This document shows, piece by piece, positions 8,453-16,652 of a stretch of DNA of 64,000 bases; position 1 is the first letter of the stretch, and every line of letters begins with the position of its first letter. The stretch spans positions 1-64,000 of the forward strand of contig JAJECH010000051.1 in assembly GCA_022822135.1 (NCBI GenBank). Direction: 5' to 3'. Source of the DNA: Pseudomonadales bacterium (GTDB lineage: Bacteria > Pseudomonadota > Gammaproteobacteria > Pseudomonadales > Azotimanducaceae). A model generated the notes under the pieces. The model did not search any database and had not been told where the DNA came from. It was given only the letters and a program-made list of their open reading frames with translations. A program made the translations under genes and the position numbers.

Positions 8453-9562
8453 CTAAAGTGGGTTTCCGTAGATATCTACTTCGTCATACCGTAGAAGACT
8501 AGGGTCGTACTCTGGGTGTCGATCGAAAATCTGTGGTGCGCCCCATTTGGCCGGAATCGTTTTGTCGTAGTCCGATGGTAGTTCACCAGACGTGCGTTTT
8601 GACAGTTCGTCGTGCAACGGTAGGAACACCCGACCGAGATCTGGTGGCATTGGACCTCTGCCGGAGGGTTGGGTCTGTTCTGCGGGTCGGAGATGCAGCT
8701 CCTTATCAAATCGGAACGCCTGTTGCTGATATGTGTTTTGGGCTGCTTTTTCGGCGTCGGTCATATTCGCTACGACGGTGCGACCAACCGGGATTACTGG
8801 TGAGTACATCGCCATCGTGAGCATGTCGGCTGGTTGGCTATCTTCCGGCAGGGGACCCGCGCCGACGGTCAGTTTTCCGTGTCGGCAGCGGACCCAGAAA
8901 CCTCCGTGGGATCCGTCAGGAAACGCGTACTTCGGTGTATGCGTGAATTCCTCGGAAAACGTGAAGTCGACGTTCTTAATTGGATCTCGATATTTATCTG
9001 ATCGCGCGCGAGTCGTGAGTATGGCTCTCGCGTTTGACACCCATTCCGGAGTCATGAAGACGAACCTCGGCATGGTGCGTTCTGCCATAGCGTCATTGAC
9101 CGCTTGCCAAATGGAGTGGAGAACGCGGTCGGACGGTTGATTGCCGAACATCTGGAATCGACCAAGGCTGAAGAGACGATTTCTCGCCGCGTCGAGGACT
9201 TTAGGATCTTTACCTTGAAAAACCAAACGCGCCATGTTGCTCATGAGCGAATGATCCCCAGTCATTTTCATGTCGCATTGATCGTCAGGTAGTTCCTCTG
9301 CGAGGATCTCCGCGCCTCCGTTTTCAAAGATCACGCTGTACGCCAGTGTGTTTCCGACATGTAGATACGCTGGAGCATTTCGAGCGACTTGCGAGAACGA
9401 GTGTCGGCCCACATCCTTTAGTTGGTCGCGATATCGGTCGACTTCCTCGTTTAGAACATCGCGTGCCGCGTCGACCCACTCCTTCGTAGCAAACGTAAGG
9501 TCTCCAATACTCGCTGGCATTGCAGAGGTTAAAACTGAAACAGAACCATTCGCGATCGTCAA
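8453..9562 (-). CDS. Unrecognised protein with an internal repeat, possibly SCP2-like
   Basis: I do not recognise this 369-residue soluble protein. It contains two related segments, about residues 23-62 and 168-208. Both begin with an aromatic-rich stretch and EWV followed by AR, and continue with YRD, a basic residue and a hydrophobic-aromatic tail. Between them, residues 97-140 (CDMKMTGDHSLMSNMARLVF) recall the lipid-binding half of SCP2 domains, a weak resemblance. The C-terminal third is proline-rich. No signal peptide or membrane span is visible. The start is a TTG at 9562 with AGGA about ten bases upstream; an ATG at 9520 is the alternative. Confidence 0.7.
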   Translation of the reverse strand: MTIANGSVSVLTSAMPASIGDLTFATKEWVDAARDVLNEEVDRYRDQLKDVGRHSFSQVARNAPAYLHVGNTLAYSVIFENGGAEILAEELPDDQCDMKMTGDHSLMSNMARLVFQGKDPKVLDAARNRLFSLGRFQMFGNQPSDRVLHSIWQAVNDAMAERTMPRFVFMTPEWVSNARAILTTRARSDKYRDPIKNVDFTFSEEFTHTPKYAFPDGSHGGFWVRCRHGKLTVGAGPLPEDSQPADMLTMAMYSPVIPVGRTVVANMTDAEKAAQNTYQQQAFRFDKELHLRPAEQTQPSGRGPMPPDLGRVFLPLHDELSKRTSGELPSDYDKTIPAKWGAPQIFDRHPEYDPSLLRYDEVDIYGNPL

Positions 9563-10133
9563 GGGAAGTTTCCTAAGGAGTGACGACGCGGAATGATAGA
9601 GGGTGCGCTTTCTTGTAACTGCGCGGGGCTTATTGAATTTCGCGTACTACCAGCTGATGGAAAGTACATTGAAGCTCAGCCAGGTGTTACCTACAATTTG
9701 ACCGATGCGTCTGCGAAGAGTCGCTAAGCGACTCGTCCTTCGGCAGCTAAAGCTCGGAGGTCCAGACGCTTTACTTTTCCGACGTGCTGAGCCAAACTGC
9801 GTTGCTGTGCTAATTTGACCAGCTAGGTGCAAAGGGAAAAACCACCTGTGACACCTCTCGCTTTTAACAGACCTAAGCACGTTCGTACGACCAATTCGCT
9901 AAGATGAATTTTCAAAGCGAGAATGACGCATGCTCGCACTAATGGCTATGAATATATCTTTTAACCCAATCCAAAGACTGTAATAGCTACCTACGTATCA
10001 GTTAGTTAATGATTCATTGTGACAATTGCAAATAACGAAAAACAAAGGTTCGCAATTAAGTAACGGAGACAGAATTTTCCGTCTCGTTCTAGTCGCAAAT
10101 AGGGAGCTGACGCCGCAGAGAGAGTACAACTGG
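9563..10133. other. Intergenic stretch without a convincing gene
   Basis: Frames here are short and low in coding character. The one visible structure is a 7-bp perfect inverted repeat, GAGTCGC-TAA-GCGACTC, at 9718-9734, extended by a second short complementary pair (CGAAG/CTTCG) outside it. No run of T follows on either strand, so it is not an obvious terminator. The part from about 9890 to 10030 is AT-rich and could hold a promoter for the gene at 9562, but I cannot place one. Confidence 0.5.
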
Positions 10134-10439
10134 CTAGTTTTGAGCTGAAACAGACTTCGACGGTTGCCAAGGTACGTCTGGGTCGTTTACCAAGCGCCAG
10201 AGCTTTCCTGGTAAGAGTCCATTCACTGTAGCCCCATTCAATTCTGTCAACAGAAACCATGTCTCGTCGAGGCGCTCACGCATTACACTGGTTAGATCAT
10301 GTACGGAAAGATCTGACACAACCAACACCGCGTGTGGAAATGGTTGAACCCAGGTTGCTATCGCGTCTGTCTCGCTCAGAATTGCTTGAGCTTGTTTTTC
10401 CGGGCACAGGTTGCTATGGCAAAAAAGGTACGCCTTCAC
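10134..10439 (-). CDS. Small hypothetical protein
   Basis: I do not recognise this protein. Reading from a GTG at 10439 gives 101 residues beginning MKAYLFCHSN. The composition is that of a normal soluble protein: TWVQPFPHAVLVVSDLS looks like a strand-turn-strand, and DETWFLLTELN followed by NGLLPGKLWRLVNDP looks like a compact C-terminal motif. No cysteine pair, membrane span or signal peptide is seen beyond two N-terminal cysteines. The frame is open upstream to 10487, but GTG at 10439 fits the start of the regular sequence best. There is no strong ribosome site. It stands alone between two non-coding stretches. Confidence 0.5.
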   Translation of the reverse strand: MKAYLFCHSNLCPEKQAQAILSETDAIATWVQPFPHAVLVVSDLSVHDLTSVMRERLDETWFLLTELNGATVNGLLPGKLWRLVNDPDVPWQPSKSVSAQN

Positions 10440-10831
10440 GATGATGAAATTTCGATCCTTGATATCGTAGGCAGAACGATCGCTCACCGACTCTATGCCA
10501 ATATTACAAAGTGCACAGCATTAGCGACAACGATCTAGACATGGTTTGAAGCTTGGTGCTTCGATATGCGGAAGATGCAGCTCGCGGGAATAGATCTATA
10601 AACCGAAGAGAAGCATTGCGCTATTCCCAACGCAGATCGTAAACCCGTGATTAGAAGGTTAGTCGATTTCTCCTCTCCCTTCTACCGATTATTTCTATAG
10701 TGAGACGTCAAGATGGATCCCTTTGCGCCGGCGGTATTCGAAGGGATTCCGAGCTATAAAGCCACAGAGATCGCCATCCAGATAAAACCTATATACGGTT
10801 AAGTGAAGACACCGAACGGCCAGTAGGGTGG
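10440..10831. other. Intergenic stretch without a convincing gene
   Basis: No frame longer than about 40 codons with coding character is present. The segment lies downstream of the ABC exporter pair and upstream of the small gene at 10134-10439, both on the minus strand. I see no strong hairpin followed by T residues and no recognisable operator. Confidence 0.5.
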
Positions 10832-12640
10832 CTATCTGTATGCTGCTGCTTGCGTCTCGTACAGATTGGCGTATTGGCCTTCGAGTGCGAGCAGATCCTC
10901 GTGCGAACCTGCTTCGATCAATGAAGCTCCGTCTAGCACGATGATTTGGTCCGCCATTCTCACAGTACTAAACCGATGAGACACAAGTAGCGTGATACTC
11001 CCATCAGCGCTTCCGTTATCGCCTTCATCGCTACGCCGAATACCCGCAGCATACCGTTCGAACAATGCGTACTCGGTCTCTGCGTCCAACGCCGCGGTGG
11101 GTTCATCCAGAAGCAGCAGAAGCGGTTTTTCTCGCATGAATCCTCGGGCGAGGGATAGTTTCTGCCATTGTCCGAAGCTAACTTCGACACCTTCGGGCCA
11201 ACCAGGTCCTAATTGGGTATCTAAGCCATTCTTGAGTTGATCGACGACATCGTCAGCCCCAGCGCGGTGAACTGCACTCGCAACTGCGTTGCCATTACTC
11301 ATCTGTGGCTCGTCACCGATACCGACCGTGGTCTTGGCGTACAGTTCAAATCGGAAGAAATCCTGAAACGCACCGGCTAATCGCGTCCGCCATGCTTTTG
11401 GTTCAAAACGCGATAGATCTTTGCCGTCTATAAAGATTTGCCCTTCTGTTGGTTGATACATACGGGCGAGTAACTTCACCAGCGTTGTTTTTCCGGCGCC
11501 GTTCTCACCTACGATTGCGATCACTGAACCTGCTCGCAGTTTGACGTTTACGTTCTTTAGTGCATACCTATCAGCACCTGGATACTTGAACGAAACGTTC
11601 TTAAACTCAATCTCGTGTTCGATTCGATCAGGAACCGGTATGGTGTCTTCTCTAAGTTGCCCTTCAGCGTAGTCTTCAAGCCAAGCGAGTCGTTTAGACC
11701 CGTCCATCCAAATCCCGCGCAAGAACCCTAGCTCACCGACAGTTGCACTGATGTAACCCGCGAGCCGAGAGCCAACGCCGATCAACAAAAGTGTCTGAGC
11801 TGCATGCGCTTCAAGGCCGTAGACGACAAATACGACGGAAAGTACGAAACCAATTCCAAAGATACTCCAGGCGATGGATTGATAGACACCGCTGCCGTTG
11901 CGCGCGCGTGATACCGGCCGATACCATTTTTCCCACGTGTCACGTCGGCGTTGAACTAAGTCACGTGTAACGCCAGTGAGACGAACCTCTTTCCCTGGAG
12001 GAGCCATGGTCGCCAAATCGAACAGATGACGTGCGAGGCGATCGTACGGTGCGTGTTTCTCTTCAACTGCACGCTCCAAACCAGGACGCCATAGTGAAGA
12101 TGCAAGACTTGGAATCGCAAACAGAATGAGTGCTAACAGAGCCGGGTGAATCACCACCAGAATCGTGACGGTCACGCCGAGTCTCAGAATCCAGCCAGCA
12201 GTCGAGAAGATCGACATGTACATGTGGTCAAGAGTGAAAACTTGATCGCGTAAAACCGTCAAGCGGTCGAGGTACTCAGCTCGTTCATGGAGCTCGACGC
12301 TTACGATACTGGCTTGAAGTTGTGCGACGTGGGATTCCAGCGCGATCGAGACCCGATCGCGAAAACGACGTTGCGTACGGTCGCTGACGACGCGTAACGT
12401 CCAGGTTAAGGTTGCCGATGCGCCCATACCGATCGCGCCGATCCACACATAGGTGTTGTTCGATTCGATCAGTCCGTAGCCGAGTAGACCTAACCAGACG
12501 GCGTACAGAGCATCCGGTAGTGCAGCAAGCAACGCAAGTGTGAACGAGATGACCAGTAATGTGGGTTCTGCGACATATCCGCGTTTCAACGCACGCCACA
12601 TGGACTCGACCGCACCCGGCATCGGTTCAATTGAGGACAT
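10832..12640 (-). CDS. ABC exporter half-transporter (fused membrane and ATPase domains), second of a pair
   Basis: The 602-residue protein has an N-terminal membrane domain with about five or six hydrophobic spans (residues 30-320) and a C-terminal ATPase. Walker A is GENGAGKTT near residue 377, the signature region is VSFGQWQKLSLARG and Walker B is LLLLLDEPTAALD. This is the architecture of type IV exporters (MsbA/LmrA-like) that move lipids, peptides or drugs outward. I chose the ATG at 12640 because GGAGC lies just upstream and because it overlaps the end of the partner gene by 14 bases. A longer open frame to 12754 would run deep into that gene. The two proteins probably form a heterodimer. 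Confidence 0.9.
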   Translation of the reverse strand: MSSIEPMPGAVESMWRALKRGYVAEPTLLVISFTLALLAALPDALYAVWLGLLGYGLIESNNTYVWIGAIGMGASATLTWTLRVVSDRTQRRFRDRVSIALESHVAQLQASIVSVELHERAEYLDRLTVLRDQVFTLDHMYMSIFSTAGWILRLGVTVTILVVIHPALLALILFAIPSLASSLWRPGLERAVEEKHAPYDRLARHLFDLATMAPPGKEVRLTGVTRDLVQRRRDTWEKWYRPVSRARNGSGVYQSIAWSIFGIGFVLSVVFVVYGLEAHAAQTLLLIGVGSRLAGYISATVGELGFLRGIWMDGSKRLAWLEDYAEGQLREDTIPVPDRIEHEIEFKNVSFKYPGADRYALKNVNVKLRAGSVIAIVGENGAGKTTLVKLLARMYQPTEGQIFIDGKDLSRFEPKAWRTRLAGAFQDFFRFELYAKTTVGIGDEPQMSNGNAVASAVHRAGADDVVDQLKNGLDTQLGPGWPEGVEVSFGQWQKLSLARGFMREKPLLLLLDEPTAALDAETEYALFERYAAGIRRSDEGDNGSADGSITLLVSHRFSTVRMADQIIVLDGASLIEAGSHEDLLALEGQYANLYETQAAAYR

Positions 12641-14420
12641 CGAGCTCCGTCTCACTTTCCTCAAAATGCGAGGCCTGTAAATCGAACATCGTTTGGTAAC
12701 GACCCCCAAGAGCCATGAGTTCGTCGTGAGAACCGAGCTCGATGACGCGACCATGCTCCAGCACGCAGATCAGATCTGTCTTGCGTACCGTCGAGAACCG
12801 ATGGGAGATCAGAATGGTGGTAACGTCCTTGGTTTCTTCGATGACACGATTGAATATCTCAGCCTCACCCCGAACGTCAAGTTGTGCGGTCGGTTCATCG
12901 AGTAGAACCAACCCAGCTCCGAGATATACCTGACAAAGTGCGCGCGCGAGTGCGATCCGCTGCCATTGTCCACCGGAAAAATCAGTGCCACCCGCGTATG
13001 CCTTGTTGAGGATTGTGTCAAGCGACACCAAGTCTGCCATCCCGGCTTTCTCTAGTGCGCGTAGGATGATCTCGTCAGACGCTTCACCAGTTGGGCAAAC
13101 GTTCTCTCTTAGGGAGAGTTCAAACCTGACAAAATCCTGGAACACAGCCGTCACACGATTGCGCCACGAGTCGATTGACAGATCTCGCAAGTCAACGCCA
13201 TCGATTTCAATGGAACCTTCTTGGGGGTCGTAGAGTCGGCACAACAGCTTCGCGAGCGTGGTTTTTCCCGCACCGTTAGGTCCAACGATTGCTAGTGTCG
13301 TCCCCGCCGGGATGGTTAGATTGAAGTTTTCAAGTGTGACTTCGCCGGTCGTAGGGTAGGCGAACTTAAGGTCTTTGAACTCAATCGTCTTGGCTGGTAG
13401 ATTTTCCGCCGTTTTCGGACCATCGGGAAGATGGCCAGCCTCAGCCATAGCGGGTTGCAGGCGAAGAACGGCTCCCGCAGGTGCGGCCGCACCATCGAGT
13501 GCCCACGATAATCCGCCGAATGCGATCATGCTTGCGGTCATCGCTGCGGCCGCAAAGATCACTAGTTCTCGCAATTCCAGATTACCTTGAGTCGCGTCGT
13601 AACCTAACGAGACGAAGACAACGACGTTCGCGAGGGTTACGATGATCAGGCTGAGAGCCAATGGTCGTTGGCGTAGACGAGTTGCTTCCCATCGTAAGTC
13701 GTGCAATTTGCGCCGATGCGTAGCGAATCGATTGACGACCCAATCCGCCAGACTGAACAATCGGAGTTCTTTGCTTGCTGGGGGATTTACTGCCATTTGG
13801 TACGCGTAATCGGCATGTCGCTGTGCCATGCGTACTTCGTTTGTCTGTCGATCACGCCATACGCCACTTTCACGCAGTAAGTAGTGAGTCATAAGCCACG
13901 CGCCACCGATCAAGATGGGCGCCCACCAGGCGTATCCGAACAGGAGACTCGTCGCCACCAATCCTGCAACCATTTCCACCAATCCCGCGGCGATGAAGTC
14001 CATGGAAACGAATAGAGGCGGCCCACTGATACCTAGATCGAAGTCTCGCGCCATCGCAAGGTCGTTCTGCATCTCTCCGTTTTCAAGATGAGCCATGCCT
14101 TGCGGTTCGGTGCACGCCACCGTGAGTCGATCGTAGAGGTACGCAGCCATTTTGCTGCCGAGGTTCTGACTCACCATGAGATGTAAGGGTGAGAGGACCT
14201 GTACGAGTACGAACATGCCGCCGACGAGCGCCAGCGGGAAAACCAGATTGTCGCCGTGTTGAACAGCACCTACGAGCACGCCCATGGCGACAACAAAAAG
14301 TGCTGGAAGTAAGCCGCGAGCGAGGAGTAAAAACCACCACGCGAACGTTAGCACTGCAGACGCATGCGGAAGCAAGAGCATGTACTTCCACTCGTCGCGC
14401 GCAGTCAGTCTAGCGAACAT
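12627..14420 (-). CDS. ABC exporter half-transporter (fused membrane and ATPase domains), first of a pair
   Basis: The 597-residue protein starts with a membrane domain (about residues 12-320, five to six hydrophobic spans) and ends in an ABC ATPase with Walker A GPNGAGKTT near residue 378, signature FSGGQWQRIALARA and Walker B LVLLDEPTAQLD. The glutamate after Walker B is present, so this site should hydrolyse ATP; the partner gene also keeps it. The gene overlaps its partner by 14 bases, which points to a heterodimeric exporter made from one message. There is no peptidase domain and no adjacent peptide, lanthipeptide or lipid synthesis gene, so the substrate is unknown. Confidence 0.9.
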   Translation of the reverse strand: MFARLTARDEWKYMLLLPHASAVLTFAWWFLLLARGLLPALFVVAMGVLVGAVQHGDNLVFPLALVGGMFVLVQVLSPLHLMVSQNLGSKMAAYLYDRLTVACTEPQGMAHLENGEMQNDLAMARDFDLGISGPPLFVSMDFIAAGLVEMVAGLVATSLLFGYAWWAPILIGGAWLMTHYLLRESGVWRDRQTNEVRMAQRHADYAYQMAVNPPASKELRLFSLADWVVNRFATHRRKLHDLRWEATRLRQRPLALSLIIVTLANVVVFVSLGYDATQGNLELRELVIFAAAAMTASMIAFGGLSWALDGAAAPAGAVLRLQPAMAEAGHLPDGPKTAENLPAKTIEFKDLKFAYPTTGEVTLENFNLTIPAGTTLAIVGPNGAGKTTLAKLLCRLYDPQEGSIEIDGVDLRDLSIDSWRNRVTAVFQDFVRFELSLRENVCPTGEASDEIILRALEKAGMADLVSLDTILNKAYAGGTDFSGGQWQRIALARALCQVYLGAGLVLLDEPTAQLDVRGEAEIFNRVIEETKDVTTILISHRFSTVRKTDLICVLEHGRVIELGSHDELMALGGRYQTMFDLQASHFEESETELDVLN

Positions 14421-14502
14421 CTAGCGAATCAAACGATTACGTTCTCAGCCACAGTCAGCGGTGTAAGCATAAACGGCGCATTTTCGAATTTTGCAAGATG
14501 GT

Positions 14503-14826
14503 TCAGATGCAGTCTGACGGTTTTGGCAGTCCGCTGATCATCGCGACGTGGCGAGTTGTTTTACTCCCAAATAGCTGCGCTAAAGCAATTGACGAACCGA
14601 GATTCGCGGCCACTTCGTTCCGAACGACGCGTACCAGTGGACGCATCGAGAGACTACGTCCGGTGCGTTCATAGAACTGCCTTACTCCTTGAATAACTAG
14701 CCAATGATCGTCCGTAAGTGTGATCTGCAATTCGTTCGCAACATCGGATGCAAGTTCTGGAGTCCAAGATTGCGGATTGCGAAGAAATCCATCGTCCGTG
14801 AACATCACGGTGCCTTTCTCAGACAT
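14503..14826 (-). CDS. tusE: TusE/DsrC-family sulfur relay protein
   Basis: TusE passes persulfide sulfur from TusBCD to MnmA for 2-thiolation of tRNA wobble uridine; DsrC serves sulfur oxidation with a second cysteine. This 107-residue protein has the family body (FLRNPQSWTPELASDVANEL, LTDDHWLVIQGVRQFYERTG) and the C-terminal arm GLPKPSDCI with one cysteine as the penultimate residue. The second, upstream arm cysteine of DsrC is absent, so it is TusE-like. It lies 31 bases downstream of tusD on the same strand. In this backbone the two are normally separated by tusC and tusB, which are missing here. Confidence 0.88.
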   Translation of the reverse strand: MSEKGTVMFTDDGFLRNPQSWTPELASDVANELQITLTDDHWLVIQGVRQFYERTGRSLSMRPLVRVVRNEVAANLGSSIALAQLFGSKTTRHVAMISGLPKPSDCI

Positions 14827-14857
14827 GCTCTAGTTTCTGCAAGATATCGGTGGTTGA

Positions 14858-15229
14858 TTACGCGGTGAAAGAGACCAAACGATCACTCTCAAGCATCGCC
14901 TCAATGAGTTGCCCTAATCCGCTGACAGTAAAGCCGTCTGCGACTGTATCGTGATCGTCAGCTTGACTAATCCCGCGACGTTGTGCGGCGCTTACACAGA
15001 GCACCAACTCAATGTCATGTCGCTTACTTAGCGTGAGCCATTTTGTCTGAAGATTTGGTTCATCAAGTGGTGTATCGAAATGGCGAGCACCAATGGTGAC
15101 TGCTTCTTGATAGAAGAACACACGAAAGAGATTGTGTTCGGAGCCCGCTACCGACGCCGCGAAGTCAAGTGCTGAGTGGCACGCACGCGTCGATGTTGGC
15201 GAACCTTGAACTAGGATGCTTATTTCCAT
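14858..15229 (-). CDS. tusD: TusD/DsrE-family sulfur transfer protein
   Basis: TusD is the subunit of the TusBCD hexamer that carries the active persulfide cysteine. This 123-residue protein opens with MEISILVQGSPTSTRACHSA, as TusD/DsrE does, has FRVFFYQEAV, and keeps the catalytic cysteine in VLCVSAAQRRGI (compare CVAAALRRG in E. coli). The gene is preceded by about 170 non-coding bases shared with the divergent oxygenase gene at 15398. Only 31 bases separate it from tusE, so no room remains for tusC or tusB. Either TusD works alone, or the partners are encoded elsewhere. Confidence 0.87.
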   Translation of the reverse strand: MEISILVQGSPTSTRACHSALDFAASVAGSEHNLFRVFFYQEAVTIGARHFDTPLDEPNLQTKWLTLSKRHDIELVLCVSAAQRRGISQADDHDTVADGFTVSGLGQLIEAMLESDRLVSFTA

Positions 15230-15397
15230 AGTTGGAATTTTGTAAGTTCTTGTCGAACGACATCGTCAAGACTTGCTTCGTTGAATTCATAAGAATATAC
15301 GGCACCATTTTCAGCGGTTAATAAGTGGAGTCAAATATCATCTCCTGCTGAAGTCAACTAATTCCAGTTTAGCGCTAAGAATCGCAGAGTAAAGCCA

Positions 15398-16567
15398 GTG
15401 CAAACAGAGTCAGAATCCGCAGAACTCTTGTCTGCTAAAGAATATCAACGTCGGCTATCGATTTATGCCTCGGAGGGGGAAGCGCGAGCACGTCAACTGG
15501 GTAATCGAGGACCGATTCGACTAGATAAGAATGGAAAACTCCATTCTGACATAACGCGAGCGTATCGGGAGCATGGGTTTTACGTGTTTACGAATGCGCT
15601 TAGCAATGCTGAGGTCAATGAGCTCAGAGACGACGTAATGCATGTCTTGGCACATGCTCCTGTTGGTCCAGGACAGACCGTCGATACGAACGGGAAACCA
15701 GCAATCGGCAGCGAGATGAAACGCTTTCCGTATCACTTTGTGAAGCCGCTCTCGGACCCGGTTGGCGGAACTGCGAGTTCAGAAGGCCGACATATGAGCA
15801 AGATGGCAGAGGCTCAACCAGACAAAAACGCACCAGAGTACGTGGTCCAGATCATCGCGGGAATGTGCCAGTTGTTTGAATCAGGTCTTCGCGTATACGG
15901 TCATCCTCAACTCTTGGCGGTTGCCGAAGCCATCAACGGACCAGATTTCGTACCCTACAACGATGCGATCTTCGTGAAGCAACCAGGTCTAGGTGGTTCG
16001 GTAGCATGGCATCAGGATGGCGTTACCCATTGGAATAGTCCAGATTGGGACGAAGGCATACACGGTGTCAATTTCCAAGCTCAACTGAATCGAACCTCAC
16101 CGATGAGTTGTCTTTGGGTGGTGCCGGGCACTCACAAGCGAGGTCAAGTCGATATCAAGGCGATGGTAGAAGCGAATGGTGGTTCCGATCAGTTGCCTGA
16201 CGCTGTTCCACTGTTTTGCGATCCGGGCGACGTAACAATCGTTAACCGTCAAACACTACATTGCTCATTCGCCAACACTTTTGACGAATTTCGTATTTCT
16301 GTTTCGTGGGGTATGCATCGACGCGCTGCAGTCATCGGTCAACATGGCCACCTGCTTCAACCGAAAGAAGTGATTTACGACGACGAGTTTGTGGACAAAC
16401 GAGCGAGTGTGATTCAAGTCGCAATCGATGCCCGGCGGCAGTACTATTCTGATGAAATGTCATTCGTGTACCAGCCATTCAATGATGTCGCTGAACAGTT
16501 TCGCTGGAGTCCAGAGACCTTTGAGAGCGTGATTCGTGACTACAACACCCGTGATATTGGAATTTGA
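15398..16567 (+). CDS. Phytanoyl-CoA dioxygenase (PhyH) family Fe(II)/2-oxoglutarate oxygenase
   Basis: PhyH-type enzymes hydroxylate carboxylates, CoA esters, phosphonates or compatible solutes using Fe(II), oxygen and 2-oxoglutarate. In this 389-residue protein the metal facial triad can be read as H205-x-D207 in AWHQDGVTHW and H288 in TLHCSFANTF, with an arginine in DEFRISVSWG to hold the co-substrate. The N-terminal part has AYREHGFYVFTNALS, the usual helix-strand entry of the family. The start is GTG at 15398. A TauD-type oxygenase follows after 85 bases on the same strand; two further PhyH proteins lie near 48 kb. The substrate is unknown. Confidence 0.88.
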   Translation: MQTESESAELLSAKEYQRRLSIYASEGEARARQLGNRGPIRLDKNGKLHSDITRAYREHGFYVFTNALSNAEVNELRDDVMHVLAHAPVGPGQTVDTNGKPAIGSEMKRFPYHFVKPLSDPVGGTASSEGRHMSKMAEAQPDKNAPEYVVQIIAGMCQLFESGLRVYGHPQLLAVAEAINGPDFVPYNDAIFVKQPGLGGSVAWHQDGVTHWNSPDWDEGIHGVNFQAQLNRTSPMSCLWVVPGTHKRGQVDIKAMVEANGGSDQLPDAVPLFCDPGDVTIVNRQTLHCSFANTFDEFRISVSWGMHRRAAVIGQHGHLLQPKEVIYDDEFVDKRASVIQVAIDARRQYYSDEMSFVYQPFNDVAEQFRWSPETFESVIRDYNTRDIGI

Positions 16568-16652
16568 AAAGACGCAAGTCGCGTGTACGAATAATGACCC
16601 CGAGTTAGTGCGCCAGAACGCGCCGACGTTTCTTCGCATGAGGATTGCATAG

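Noticed and set aside
9718..9734. Inverted repeat GAGTCGC-TAA-GCGACTC as a terminator
   Set aside because: No T run follows on either strand and it does not sit directly behind a gene.
12641..12754. Longer N-terminus for the second ABC exporter gene
   Set aside because: The extra residues overlap the partner gene, look unlike a transporter N-terminus, and the ATG at 12640 has a good ribosome site.
14503..15229. Genes for reverse dissimilatory sulfite reductase (dsrE/dsrC)
   Set aside because: The DsrC-type second arm cysteine is absent and no dsrAB, dsrF or dsrH is near, so the tRNA thiolation assignment fits better.
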